Source: Rhabditophanes sp. KR3021
Lineage: Eukaryota; Nematoda; Chromadorea; Rhabditida; Alloionematidae
Direction of reading: 5' to 3'
Length of the DNA: 64,000 nt
Assembly (NCBI GenBank): GCA_963281155.1
Contig: CAUJLY010000006.1
Location: forward strand, 7,502,001-7,566,000
In this document: piece after piece, positions 52,267 to 63,548 of the stretch
How positions within the stretch are numbered: position 1 is the first letter of the stretch
How the letters are laid out: each line of letters opens with the position of its first letter
Notes under the pieces: model-generated
Databases searched by the model: none
What the model was told of the DNA's origin: nothing
What the model saw: the letters and a program-made list of their open reading frames with translations, nothing else
Position numbers and translations under genes: made by a program

Positions 52267-54372
52267 GTCTTCGAAATAAGCGGATCAAAGGATTGTGGTC
52301 AAGGGAGACGAGATACAAGTATTAGTCAAATTATAACATATAACGAAGCCTTAAAAGGATATAATTCAAATAGGAGTAGATTGAAGAAACACTACTTTAA
52401 TACTACCCGAAAAAATATCATTTTCAATAATACAGCAAAAAATACCATCTTTAGACGTAAATTCAAATTATTTATTTCTAAGTTAGTTGCAAATAAAAAA
52501 GTCACTTTGGCACCATCACTCATTCCAATAGTGGGAACTACAAATAGTGATTCTCGTAATGAAGTACAGACTTTTAAAAGGTACGTATGAAAGAAACATA
52601 TTCCAAAAATGTATACCTATTTGTGAATACATTTTCTAGTTTAAATATACAATACATACACTTTTCAAAAAAAATAACTTTTTTGGCATTTATCATATAA
52701 AAGAGTATGATTCGTTCCATAGGTATTGTAAAATAACTTCAACATTTAAAGTCTTGAATCTAATCTGTATTATTTTTGAGGCGTTGCATTTTTTATGCCA
52801 TGATACGACATATTAATCCTTCGTCAAATAATACTAAAATAATAGTAGTGTATCTAAAATTGGAGATAGGCTTCTTTATCTACACTCATTATATGTAACA
52901 TCCTTGAAACATCTTATTTGTTTTTCATTATTTTAGTACTATTACCAATCGAAAAAATCTCAAAGTGAAGTCTAATAACTCGGATGTTAATTGGTGGACT
53001 TCCATATTTAGCCCAAATAATAACAACAAATTGACAGCTTCTTTTGGTATTAGTAATTTGGAAAAACAACTTTTATCACTTATGTCCTCGGCAATTGCAA
53101 TCATTCGAACTCTTTTTATTATTTTTGTTCAACTTAAGATACCTTTGCTATTTGCATATATAATTCATTCTCAAACACCGAGGTAAGTTTGCCATTTGAA
53201 ATATGTTTAATAGAACATCTAGCTCTGCACACTCTACTTCCAAATGTCTCCAGACCGATGCGGAGACTTGTTTCCGCGAATTATTTGACAATATCCAAAA
53301 CATTTGTACAGAAATCGAATCTCATCTACAATGCAAGCATTATAATTATTTAGATGAATGTTTTAAAAAAAGCAATCTAGAATGCCAACCATTAATTGTT
53401 GGCAGAGCTGCTAAAAATGCATTTAAAAAAAAGCAACGAAGTTGTCAACAGAGCCAGTATAGAAAGTCAACTAATGTAAGTGTTGATTAATTGTGGGTTG
53501 AGTAATAGAAAATATATTATCTCCCAAATATATATTAATATTTCCATTCATACTTTGAAGCAATTTATTAGTGTGAATCACCTAAAGTATTGTATTAATA
53601 ATCAAATACCTATAATAAATCATTTTTAAGAGACACCATCAATCCAAATCAGCAATGTTAAAGCACCAGACTATTACTGAATTACAATTTATTAGTTACA
53701 TTGGATATTTACAAGCTGAGTGCAATTCACAGGCAAGTACAAACTGTACCATTGAAAGTTACAGAGAAAGCTCTACAAAATGCGAAGAAAGAATTAAAAA
53801 GTCCGAAAATGGAAGTCCCAAAGAAGCCAATCGACATCATTTATTACGGTACGTCTGACATTGAAATTATGTATCTGATATTTAACATGAGGCCATTTTT
53901 GAGTTATTTGTTATCAATAAGGTCTCTTTCATTTTTCATCTAATTTTTGTGTTAGATTTACATTAACATTTACATTATATAGAATGAAGTTGCAAGCATC
54001 TTCAAATTTAATGGAATTCACGGAGACACGCAGAAAAGAGGAGTGTTTAATTGTTCGGGGTGCTTTAAGTGATATCTTCTCCTTACATCAGCAATACTGT
54101 TTACAGGTAGATTACTTTCTGCACTAATATCATAATCTCATTTTTAGTCAAATGTAACAAAATGTATGTGTGAAAGGTTAAACTTTCGCTACTTTTGTAA
54201 CATTGAATGTGATAAATTAGAAGCTAGTGGCTTGCCGTTTGATCAGCAATTAGAATGGACATTATTTGAAGGTAGATTGAAGGCAGGATCTGAGTCTTCA
54301 AAGCTCAAATCTATTATTCCCTTTAAGTATTATTGGTTTATAATCTGCACATATCTTTATTTCTTTATTTGA
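52267..54372 (+). CDS. unrecognised multi-exon cysteine-rich membrane or anchored protein (5' end not found)
   Basis: I do not recognise this protein. Six exons join with consistent phases: 52267-52580, 52937-53182, 53214-53475, 53631-53848, 53983-54106 and 54148-54372; the introns are 356, 31, 155, 134 and 41 nt. The 462 residues recovered have a basic N-terminal part and a hydrophobic helix near residue 165 (IRTLFIIFVQLKIPLLFAYII). Cysteine-rich helical segments follow, with pairs such as CFRELFDNIQNIC, CKHYNYLDEC and CMCERLNFRYFC. A final hydrophobic end (YYWFIICTYLYFF) could be a membrane anchor or GPI signal. The first exon lacks a start codon and begins after an acceptor-like TATTTCAG, so the true start lies further 5'. 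The cysteine spacing suggests a disulphide-bonded extracellular helical domain; that is inference. Confidence 0.55.
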
Positions 54373-54708
54373 TGGTAGTCGCATTTAAAATATGAATAAA
54401 TTTATTGAAACTTTGTTTTATAAACAAACAGCAATTTATGTCATCACTTTTCAAATTATTTCAGTCTATATTTATTGATAAATTCACTTAAAATACTCCC
54501 ATTATGGTTACGTTGGCCAAATATTTTGATGCTTTCATAATTAAATTCCAACGTATGTATGTGATCCTGCGTATGTAAACGTACTATTTGAATGCTTCAA
54601 AGTAACATTCTACCAATCGCAAATATACAAAATGTGTTGAGACATTCTTAAAACAAAAAGTAAGATAAGTATATTTTATTTACTTGTTACTTAATTGATA
54701 GATCAGCC
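54373..54708. other. short intergenic region
   Basis: AT-rich spacer before the DLD gene. An acceptor-like TTGATAG ends 7 nt before the DLD start codon. Nothing else was seen. Confidence 0.5.
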
Positions 54709-56231
54709 ATGCTTAGACTAGGCTATTGCTTGAATAAATCAAATATTCTCCTTCAAGGAACAAGAGCTTTTTCCTCTCAAAAAGGTAACTAAAGAATTAA
54801 TTAGAACATAAAAAGTATTTTTTAGAAGTCGACCTTGTTGTAATTGGATCAGGACCAGGAGGATATGTCGCTGCCATCAAAGCTGCTCAATTAGGAATGA
54901 AAACCATTTGCGTGGAGAAGAATGAAACATTAGGGGGGACATGTTTGAACGTTGGATGCATTCCTTCTAAGGCAATGCTTAACAACTCTCACTACTATCA
55001 CCAAGCCAAGCATGGTGATTTAGCTCAAAGAGGGGTTGAAGGAGACTTTAGTTTAAATTTGACCAAAATGTTAGCAGCAAAAAATAACGCCGTACTTGGA
55101 TTAACAAACGGAATTGCAGGCTTATTTAAGGCAAATAAAGTTGGCCATTTGAAAGGTCATGGAATTATTACTGGGCCAAATCAAGTCTCAGTAAAGAAAG
55201 CCGACGGTACTACGGAAATCGTACACACAAAAAACATCCTGATTGCAACAGGATCTGAAGTTACTCCATTTAATGGAATTCAAATCGACGAGAAACAAAT
55301 TGTTTCATCAACTGGAGCATTGTCTCTTAACGCTGTGCCCAAAAAGATGGTTGTTATCGGAGCTGGTGTGATTGGATTAGAACTAGGGTCTGTTTGGCAG
55401 AGACTCGGAGCCGAAGTAACAGCGGTTGAGTTTTTGGGAAATATTGGAGGTGTTGGAATGGATATGGAAATTACTAAAGCTTTCCATAGAATACTCTCAA
55501 AACAAGGCATGAAGTTTGCTCTTAATACGAAGGTCCTTGGTGCAGAAAAGAAAAACGGTTTAATCCACGTCAAGGTAGAAAAAGCTAAAGGCGGTGATCC
55601 ACAAACACTTGAATGCGATACTTTGTTAGTTTCAATCGGAAGAAGACCATACACTCAAAACTTAGGTTTAGACAAACTTAATATCAAGGTAGATGGAAAA
55701 GGAAGAATTCCCGTCAATGATAAATTCCAAACATCCGTCAAATCCATCTACGCTATTGGAGATGTAATTCATGGACCCATGCTTGCTCACAAAGCAGAAG
55801 ATGAGGGTATTTTAGCTGTAGGAGGAATGTGTGGCGGGTGGACTCATATAGATTACAATTGTGTTCCTTCTGTAGTCTATACGCATCCAGAAGTTGCCTG
55901 GGTAGGAATGAATGAAGAGGACTTGAAAAAAACAGGCACTGCTTACAAAATTGGCAAATTTCCATTTATAGCAAACTCCCGCGCAAAGACAAACAATGAC
56001 CAGGAAGGTTTTGTTAAAATTATATCCGATAAGAAAACAGATTTAGTTTTGGGAGCACATATAATTGGTCCGAACGCTGGAGAAATGATTGCTGAGGCTA
56101 CATTTGCAATTGAACATGGAGCTAGATCGGAAGATATTGCTAGAGTATGCCATCCCCATCCTACCCTTTCTGAAGCTTTCCGTGAAGCCAACTTAGCTGC
56201 ACATTGTGGAAAAGCGATTAACAATGTTTGA
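54709..56231 (+). CDS. DLD: dihydrolipoyl dehydrogenase, mitochondrial (E3)
   Basis: Exons are 54709-54784 and 54826-56231 with a 41-nt phase-1 intron; the product is 493 residues (human 509). Exon 1 encodes a mitochondrial presequence ([20 protein letters not shown]). The FAD-binding GSGPGGY sits just after the splice. The redox disulphide [15 protein letters not shown] is at about residues 60-75. The NAD-binding [15 protein letters not shown], the second FAD motif IYAIGDVI, and the C-terminal active-site base in [10 protein letters not shown] near residue 468 are all intact. E3 reoxidises lipoamide in the pyruvate, 2-oxoglutarate and branched-chain dehydrogenase complexes and the glycine cleavage system. 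The gene ends 179 bp from the convergent ING gene, and an AATAAA lies at about 56273. Confidence 0.96.
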
Positions 56232-56410
56232 TTATCTTTCATATCATTTATTTACACTTATTATAAATAGGAATAAAATACTTTACGAGATAATATTGAA
56301 TGAGTAAAATTGTATTAATGCGATGATATTAGTTATTATTATATTGAATTTGCAGTAACAACTATCTTTTACAATGAGTTGCAAAACGTGTGAACTGAAA
56401 GAAATGATTC

Positions 56411-59400
56411 CTATGAAGCCGATGGTCCTGGTTCGGATCCTTCTGATTTAGGCGTTACTTGTTCGACTGGCACTTCGGTCACTGTTTGAATAGAAACAGG
56501 TGATCTTTCAATCAACTGTGCAACTACTGTGGCTGCCGGTTGGGTTTGTACATTATCTGATGCCAATACTACAGAAGGTGCTGTTACAGATTGTGTAGTT
56601 GTGAAAGCTCTTGGTAACGGTGTAGCTATTTGCCCTGTAACAACTGGTCTAGCATTTGGAGATTGTGTAGTTACTGGCGTTACAAAAGGTGTAATTGAAG
56701 ACGCCAAGATGACTGAAGGTGTGGTAATCGATGGTTTAGAAGCCATTGAAGATTTAACTAGTGGTGATTTAGCTGCAGAGGGTGTTGACATTTGAGATGA
56801 AAATACTGAAGAAGAAGCAGTAACGAAAGGTCTTGCAGTTGTAGTTGCTAAATTTGCATTACTTGTTTGTCTTGCTGCGGATTGTGTTTTATTGTATGAT
56901 ATAGTTGAAGCAGATGGGGTTCTTGCAACTAGTGGTGTAACGATTGTTGTTCCAACCAATGAAGATGCGCTTACTAATTGTGCTTTAACTGGCATTTGCG
57001 AAGCCCCTGATTGAGCAGTTAATGTTGCAATTGAAAAATTATTTGAGGATGCTCTTGAAGATACTGGAGTAGATACTACTGAAGACGAAACACCAGGCGG
57101 TTTTGGAGCCATTTTTTTATCGGCGGAAGATGAAACTTCAGATGATGTAATCACTGAAGCTTTACTAGCTGATGGGGGTGCGGTTGATGAGGAAACCAAT
57201 GTTTCTGCGCCAGATAATTGGGGCGGTGACGAAAATGAGACCACTGATCCAGATAGTAGCGCAGATCCTGAAGGTCCAGCAGCCATTTGAGAGATTACAT
57301 TTGATCCAGTCATCTGAGAGACATTCTCACATTCAGACATTTGAGATACAATATTAGATCCAGGCATTTTAGAAGCAATACTTGGTTCAGCAGCCATTTG
57401 GATGACAACATTTGATCCAGTCATTTGAGAGACTGTATCGGATCCAGTCATTTCAGAAACTGTATTCGATCCAGAAGCCATTTGGGATGGTATGTTTTGT
57501 CCAGCAGCCATTTGAGAGACAACATTTGATCCGGGCGAAATTTGAGAACCAGAAACCATTTGAGATCCATCAGCCATTTGAGTAACACTATTTGTTCGAG
57601 AAGCATTGTTTCCTTGTTGCTTTGGTGGAGTAGCTACTGCTTGTCTTTGAGCTGTTGACATGCCCGCTGATGGCCTTTGAGTTGATTGTGTATTTGCTGA
57701 AGGTCTTTGGCTCATCGGAATTCCTGAGGATAGTTTTTTGCGCTTGTGGATTAGCTACTGTTGGTCGACCAGGTGATTGTTGGACGGCTACTGATGGCCT
57801 AGAAAGGGCTGGAGACGCAAATGATTGTCTCGGGGCTGTTTGTCTTCCAGGTGGCGTAACATTTTGCCTTGTAAGTGATGGCGGAGCAAAGGATTGCCTT
57901 GACATGGGTTGTTGAGACTGTCTTGAAATGGGTTGCTGAGCAAGTGATTGTCTTGCCATCGGTTGTTGAGGGTGTGATTGTCTCGACATTGGATGCTGAG
58001 GAAGCGATTGCCTTGCCGCCATCTGCTGAGTCACTTGTTGTTGCCTTGGCAACATTTGTGGAGATAATCCCTGTCTTCCGAAACGACTGCTGGGCGGATG
58101 ATTGCCTTAACACTTGTTGTTGAGCAGCTGGAGCCGATTGCCTTGATGATGGTTGTGGAGTCATTTGATGACGTGCCATGAATTGTTGCTGTGCAGCTCC
58201 TAATGATCCTTGGATTGACGATCCTGCAGAATTATTCATTGCGGAGTTATTCATTGAAGAGTTATTCATTGGTGAGTTATTCATTGGAGAATTATTCATT
58301 GAAGAGTTGTTTATTGAAGAATTATTGATTGGAGAGTTGTTGATTGAAGATCCTACCATTGAAAAGTTAGGCATCAAAGATCCGACTATTGCGGATGATC
58401 CAGCCATGGATTGATTTGTCACTGAAGATCCAGTGTTTGAAGGACCAGGCATCAATGGTCCAGCTACAGTTGAGAATGCCTCTGCAACTGCCATAGCTGG
58501 AGCCCGGGTTAACGATTCATTTATGTTGATTCCTGTATTTGAAAATCCCGCTCTAGCTTTTTCTTGTTCTTCTTTTTGTCTAGCTGTGCAAGTTGGACAT
58601 ATCCATTGTCCCTTTGGCTGTGAAGTAATACCAACGCACGGAGCATGGAACCATTTGTATGGACATGTATTGAGATCACATGCAACCATTAAATCGTATG
58701 ATTTTTCTCTACACGTGCACCAAATGCGTTCATCTTCTTCACTTTCAATTTCTTCCACAGTAGACGCATTGCCATCGGATTCAATTGATGAAGACATCTC
58801 TGAGCGTGCGACACTACTGTTTCGGTCGGAAACATTAGAAAATGCTTTCATTATATCACTCTTACTCGAGCTAGCAACCAAATTCTGTTGTGTTGAAGAC
58901 CCTGCCCGATTTGAAAAATCAAATTGCGGTTGTCCTCTCAACATTTCTTGGACTCTATTCGTCAACTTTCTAGGCCTGCCAGTTCTACTTTCTTGGAACA
59001 CAAATTTAGACGCGGCAGGAGAATGAACGTTGGCGAAGCTTGCAGGGTTGAATTTGTTATTTGAAGTTGATTGAGGATTGGGTGAAAAGTAATTGTTGGG
59101 AGTTGAACTGCCTGAATTATCGCGGCCCCATATATCAGCAGCTACAAACAAAGTATTTATAAGTAATATGCAATTTTATTTGTAATAACAAACATTTGAA
59201 ATATACTAAAATTTTAAAACAAATTTGAAAGACTATAGGGTCCATCAGTTGATGAAATAACACATTAATTATTAAACATGTAAAGCATGAATCTGGCGTT
59301 TACTAAGTTAAAAACTTACTGAAATCATTTGTATTGTTAAGATTAAAGCTTCCATTATTTGAATTGCGATTAGAACTTCTTTTCTAAAAGGATAAACATT

Positions 59401-60211
59401 TATTCACTGAAAATATGTAGTCCAAACTTACTTTTGGAGGTCTTTCGTCATAATCCTCAACAAGTTTTGAAGTAATAGTGTTGCTTCTATTTCTCATTAC
59501 CGAAAGTTTATCCATTAACGTTTTGGACATGTCATTGTAGTCATTGTTGGTACTATTATGACGACGTGGAGTATGAGAACCAACAGATCCACGAGATCCT
59601 TCATTATCTGAACCCATATAAAAATCGTCTTGATCATTGAAACCAAAAGTGGTGTAAATATCTTCATTATAGCTATGCACATACTTTTTGGTTTTTTGCA
59701 TTAATTTGATACGACGTTCAGCCTCGTGGAATTTATCTTCGATCAACTTGGTAATGCCAATGTTCTCAACTTCAAGTTCTGCTTTGAAATGACTAAGATC
59801 AGACTCATATCGCCTCTTGTAAGAATCCAATAAAACAGATAAATTTTCTGCCAGTTCGGTTCTTTTTTTCTGCCTTTCAAGAAAGTCGTCAAATATTGCA
59901 TTTATTTCAGCTGTAATAGCATCCCTTTCCTCTTGACTGAATTGCTCTTTATGCTCAAAATATTCTTCCTGCTTTATGTGTAACCCTTCGTGTTCTGTAA
60001 AAAATAAATTTTATTTAAAAAACTGGCATATTTGATAAAAAGTAACCTTCCGGAGTAACATCAATAGCTCTCATTTCAAAGGCAGTTCTTCTTATCTCAC
60101 TAGGAAGCTCTTCTAATACTAAAAAAGTAAAATTAACAAATGAAATAATAATATTCAATACTTACACACTAAGAAATCGTCCAGATATTGCTGCATTTTG
60201 AGTATTATCAT
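56411..60211 (-). CDS. ING3: ING-family PHD protein with a long repetitive C-terminal extension (two frame breaks)
   Basis: Exons on the minus strand are 60211-60166, 60118-60047, 59994-59432, 59383-59320 and 59141 onwards, with introns of 47, 52, 48 and 178 nt. The N-terminal ING fold matches the family (YLDDFLVLLEELPSEIRR, RRYESDLSHFKAELEVENIG; the latter resembles ING3). The PHD finger near residues 385-430 is complete (WCTCREKSYDLMVACD...CPYKWFHAPCVG...QWICPTC). ING proteins read H3K4me3 and guide HAT or HDAC complexes. They normally end at the PHD, but here about 700 Ser/Gln/Asn/Thr-rich residues follow. To read through, the frame must change near 58071-58113 and 57724-57769. Treating these as 43- and 46-nt introns gives 1,128 residues in frame; single-base errors would also do. 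ING3 is a best guess. Confidence 0.78.
57280..57590 (-). repeat. SQM-type degenerate coding repeat in ING tail
   Basis: About ten imperfect copies of a module like (S/T)QMAxGSNVV occur in the translated tail (SQMAAG, SEMTGSD, SQMTGSNVV, SKMPGSN and similar). They appear in the DNA as recurring GATCCAGTCATTTGAGAGAC-type words. Confidence 0.65.
57880..58150 (-). repeat. Gln-rich RQS coding repeat in ING tail
   Basis: Repeated 21-36 nt words encode MARQSLPQ-like modules (RQS followed by QQP). They run across the point where the reading frame changes, so an indel within the repeats would be easy to acquire or mis-assemble. Confidence 0.6.
58229..58348 (-). repeat. 15-nt tandem repeat encoding NNSxM pentapeptides
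   Basis: Eight consecutive 15-base units of the form GAGTTATTCATTGAA encode an NNS(P/S/A)(M/I) pentapeptide array just after the PHD finger. The copies are nearly identical at the DNA level, which suggests recent expansion. Confidence 0.85.
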
Positions 60212-62608
60212 GAAATCAAATAGTGAGTTACATATAAATGCAGTTTTGTTTGTTGGTGGCTAGCATCTCAAAAAAAGTGCTGCTCGTTGTGAGAGTTACA
60301 TTGATTCCATTTGTATTATTAATAACAAGTATGTGACACATGCCCATATTGAGAAAGCGAATGTAGACTGACTTTATGAACAAACAATGCACCAATTAAC
60401 TTTAGAATGTAGTGCACAACTTGCGTAACAATAAGTCTTTGATGTAGTGGTAAATAAAATGCTTTCATAAAGGAGATTCCAAGTTGTCTAGTAGTAATTT
60501 TTGCACCTGATTACTTCTTATCATTTTTGATATTTTCTTTTTACAATTGAGCAAATTTAATAACTAGGTATGTGTTATTATATCACAGATCAAGGATTAC
60601 TATATGTTTATTCATTCGTTGCTTCACTACTTTCACTACCATAAAATTACAAAAGAGGAAAAGGATTTGTTCAGAGCTGTTAAACAGATACTTCTAGATT
60701 ACAGGTCAACTATAAAGTAAATACCCGAATCAGGAAGCAATTAATTTCCTTTTCTCATAAAATTTGTTTACAAAAGGTGAGGTAACTCTGTTATCTCAAA
60801 CGAATCACTTTTTAGGAAATTTAAAGAATCATGTTTAAAAATTTAATGTAAAGTATTTAATTGATAGTAATCCAGTAAAAAAATTAAATCATGTGAGCAT
60901 CCAAGTATTTATTTTTAAATAAGTTTACTCATAAAAACCTGTTTGTGTGGATTTAATGTTTCATTTATTTGATATAAAAAACTGCGAAATTAAAGGAATT
61001 CGTATTCAAATTTGGATGTAAATTCAATAACTTAAATAGTCCATCTATATTTGCACATATACAATTTGTTATGGTAACCCATTCAAAAATTTATCAAAAT
61101 AATTTATCCTCTTCCGATTCAGGTTTGATTGAGTTTGATTAACAAAATCTGAGAGATCAGAATTTCATCAAATGATATATGTATCCAATTTGTATAAAAA
61201 AGTGCTGTGAACAAAAGCACATTAAATGCTGCCATCATGTCAGCATCATTATCTCTTTTGGTAATAGAAATTCATTTCGTAAATATAATTTATTTGTGTA
61301 CAAACAAATAAAGATAATATCCATATATTAAAATTCTCAACACATTATGGCAAAATAATTTTATAAAAACACAAATTAAAAGCTCTACTTAACAAAAGGA
61401 TGTGATAGGATCTGAAAAGAAGTAATTGACAATCAAGAGTCTACTTTGTTGGTTAGTAGAACATGTTCAATAGTGGAAAAAAGTTCAGGAAATTGAGCAA
61501 AAGTTTTCCCAATTTAATTACTAATAATGTGAATTGTGATATACAATCTCAATAAATATTTATGATCAATGCTTATCTTCTTTAATTACCTTAATTTTAC
61601 CCATTATCTTAATTGACGTGAAATAATCTCCAAAAACACTCATCAAACTTGTATTACAATGTGGAAAGAATCAAACGGATATTATACTTTTTTAGTCACC
61701 TGTTTATTCGTGATATCCTTTACTAAAGTGTACAATCAAGTCCTCAAAAAAATATATGCTACATCACTTTACTTTCTTATTGATGCACTTCTATACTTTT
61801 AATTAATAACGCAATTTTATCAAAACAATATGCAGTGGTCACTTTCAAGGTCTTATTAATTGCCCTTAGGATAACAATAAATAATTGTGGCTATTTTAAC
61901 CAAAACAAAAAATGTCTTTTTCGGGAGATAGCTTGGTAGCGGGTTTTAAATACTTTATGATCAAGATAATAATAATACCTAACATTCAATCATTCATTTC
62001 ATCAATTTCGTTTCGTCATTACTTATTTATCAAAGGATATCCAATTCTTTTAATTACTTTCATCACCTACAAAATTCAACATATTTCAACAAATACGTAC
62101 ACAATTCAATCATTCCAATTATACTTTTGTTTTCCATTTCAATTAAAAGAAAGTTTGAATTACTCGGTCACATTTGTTAAAGATACAAATTTTTGTCAAC
62201 TTTCATTTGACACAGTACAAATAATTGATGAGATTGCCAAATATATAATACAACATATATACTATATTAACCATCACATCCTTATCAACTTAATGAGACA
62301 TTTAAGAAAGTTAAGTGTGGTATATGGAAATTAAATAGTTGGATATATGGATGTAGTACATACATGGAATGCAATATTCCTTTATTTGTGGCTAGATTTA
62401 ATAAAATGATGATGTGATGATCACTAATATTTGATTCAAAATTTTTTAGTGCTTATTTGGTAGAGTTTCATTTATTGTGTCACAATTAAATTTTAAAACA
62501 TTTGCCGCTGGAATGATTCTATAATAGGATAAGTAAACTTGAAACTAGTTCATGCAATTCCTTATTCCTTTGAAACCATATTGTAGTAGTATATTTATGC
62601 AAATATAG
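60212..62608. other. gene-poor region
   Basis: AT-rich sequence upstream of the ING gene. A 140-codon plus-strand ORF (61912-62334) is dominated by Ile, Phe, Tyr and His codons and looks like chance in AT-rich DNA. Confidence 0.45.
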
Positions 62609-62873
62609 AAACAAAATTTATTCCTTGCCACCATCACCCTCGTTCTTTGGTTAGTAACTTCCGGATCTACCTATCTTAGAGCTTATAAAATTAAATTGCC
62701 TCAAGCATTGTTTAGTAAAAATGTAGTTTATATGTGCCATTGGTCTGGCGACATATATTTTGGCTCATGTAGTTACTTTTCACGCCTACATTTATAAAAA
62801 GAGGGGGTTTGAAGCAAGAAAGCGTTATCAGGAAGACATTTACATAAAGAAACACCGAGTGTGCTTTTTATGA
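62609..62873 (+). CDS. possible small two-helix membrane protein (fragmentary)
   Basis: After an acceptor-like AAATATAG, one frame reads a hydrophobic helix (FLATITLVLWLVTSG) and a linker YLRAYKIKLPQALFSKN. One base off, the next frame continues FICAIGLATYILAHVVTFHA, followed by a basic tail KKRGFEARKRYQE and a stop at 62871-62873. The two parts look like one small membrane protein with a frame break near 62728, but a 50-nt GT-AG intron could give a different end. No start exon was found and I do not recognise the family. Confidence 0.25.
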
Positions 62874-63548
62874 AAATCAACTTTATTACCTGCTGCATCT
62901 TTTGTTGAGCAGTCAAGCATTCTTATCTAGTTATCAGATATTATATATAACCATAGTTATAAAGAACCCAAACTGATATATGTCTGGATTTGGTAGATCA
63001 GCTCCACCTGCCTCTTAGAAATAAACATGATACATTCATCTAATTTGTTTAATTTAAAATATATCTAAACACATCATTGTGCTTTGACTGTACAGATATT
63101 TATATCTGAAAAGTTCGTAGATATTCTTATTGTCTTGTTATTGTAGAAATTTGCTCATGTATTGCCTAACAATAGTGGTAGACGTCCGATCTACACAAAT
63201 TTCAATATGCATCTTCCTGTTTAAGAGATAAATAATGTTTTTATAAAACTTTCCCCTTTTCCATACTTGATTAGGTGACATCCATTTTACTGATAATAAC
63301 ATATTTTTCAAATTATCATAAATTTATTTGCCGCCCACCCCTTAGGAGTAATAGTCCGTGGTAACTGATATAGATAGTACTTTCCATTACATTTTTATTA
63401 CCTTTCCATTGCATTCATCCTAATTGTGTAATTGTTTAAGCAATCCCAAACGTTTCAACTTTTCATTAATACAATTTAGTTTTCAGGTTTATACTCTAAA
63501 TTGCATTTTATTTATTATTTTATTATTTATTCGAATTTAAATAATTAA
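62874..63548. other. intergenic region
   Basis: AT-rich spacer before the last gene. Nothing was identified. Confidence 0.45.

Noticed and set aside
58433..59026. 197-codon plus-strand ORF
   Set aside because: It is the antisense shadow of the ING PHD exon.
61912..62334. 140-codon plus-strand ORF
   Set aside because: Its composition is that of random AT-rich DNA (Ile, Phe, Tyr, His, Asn) and no domain or splice support is visible.
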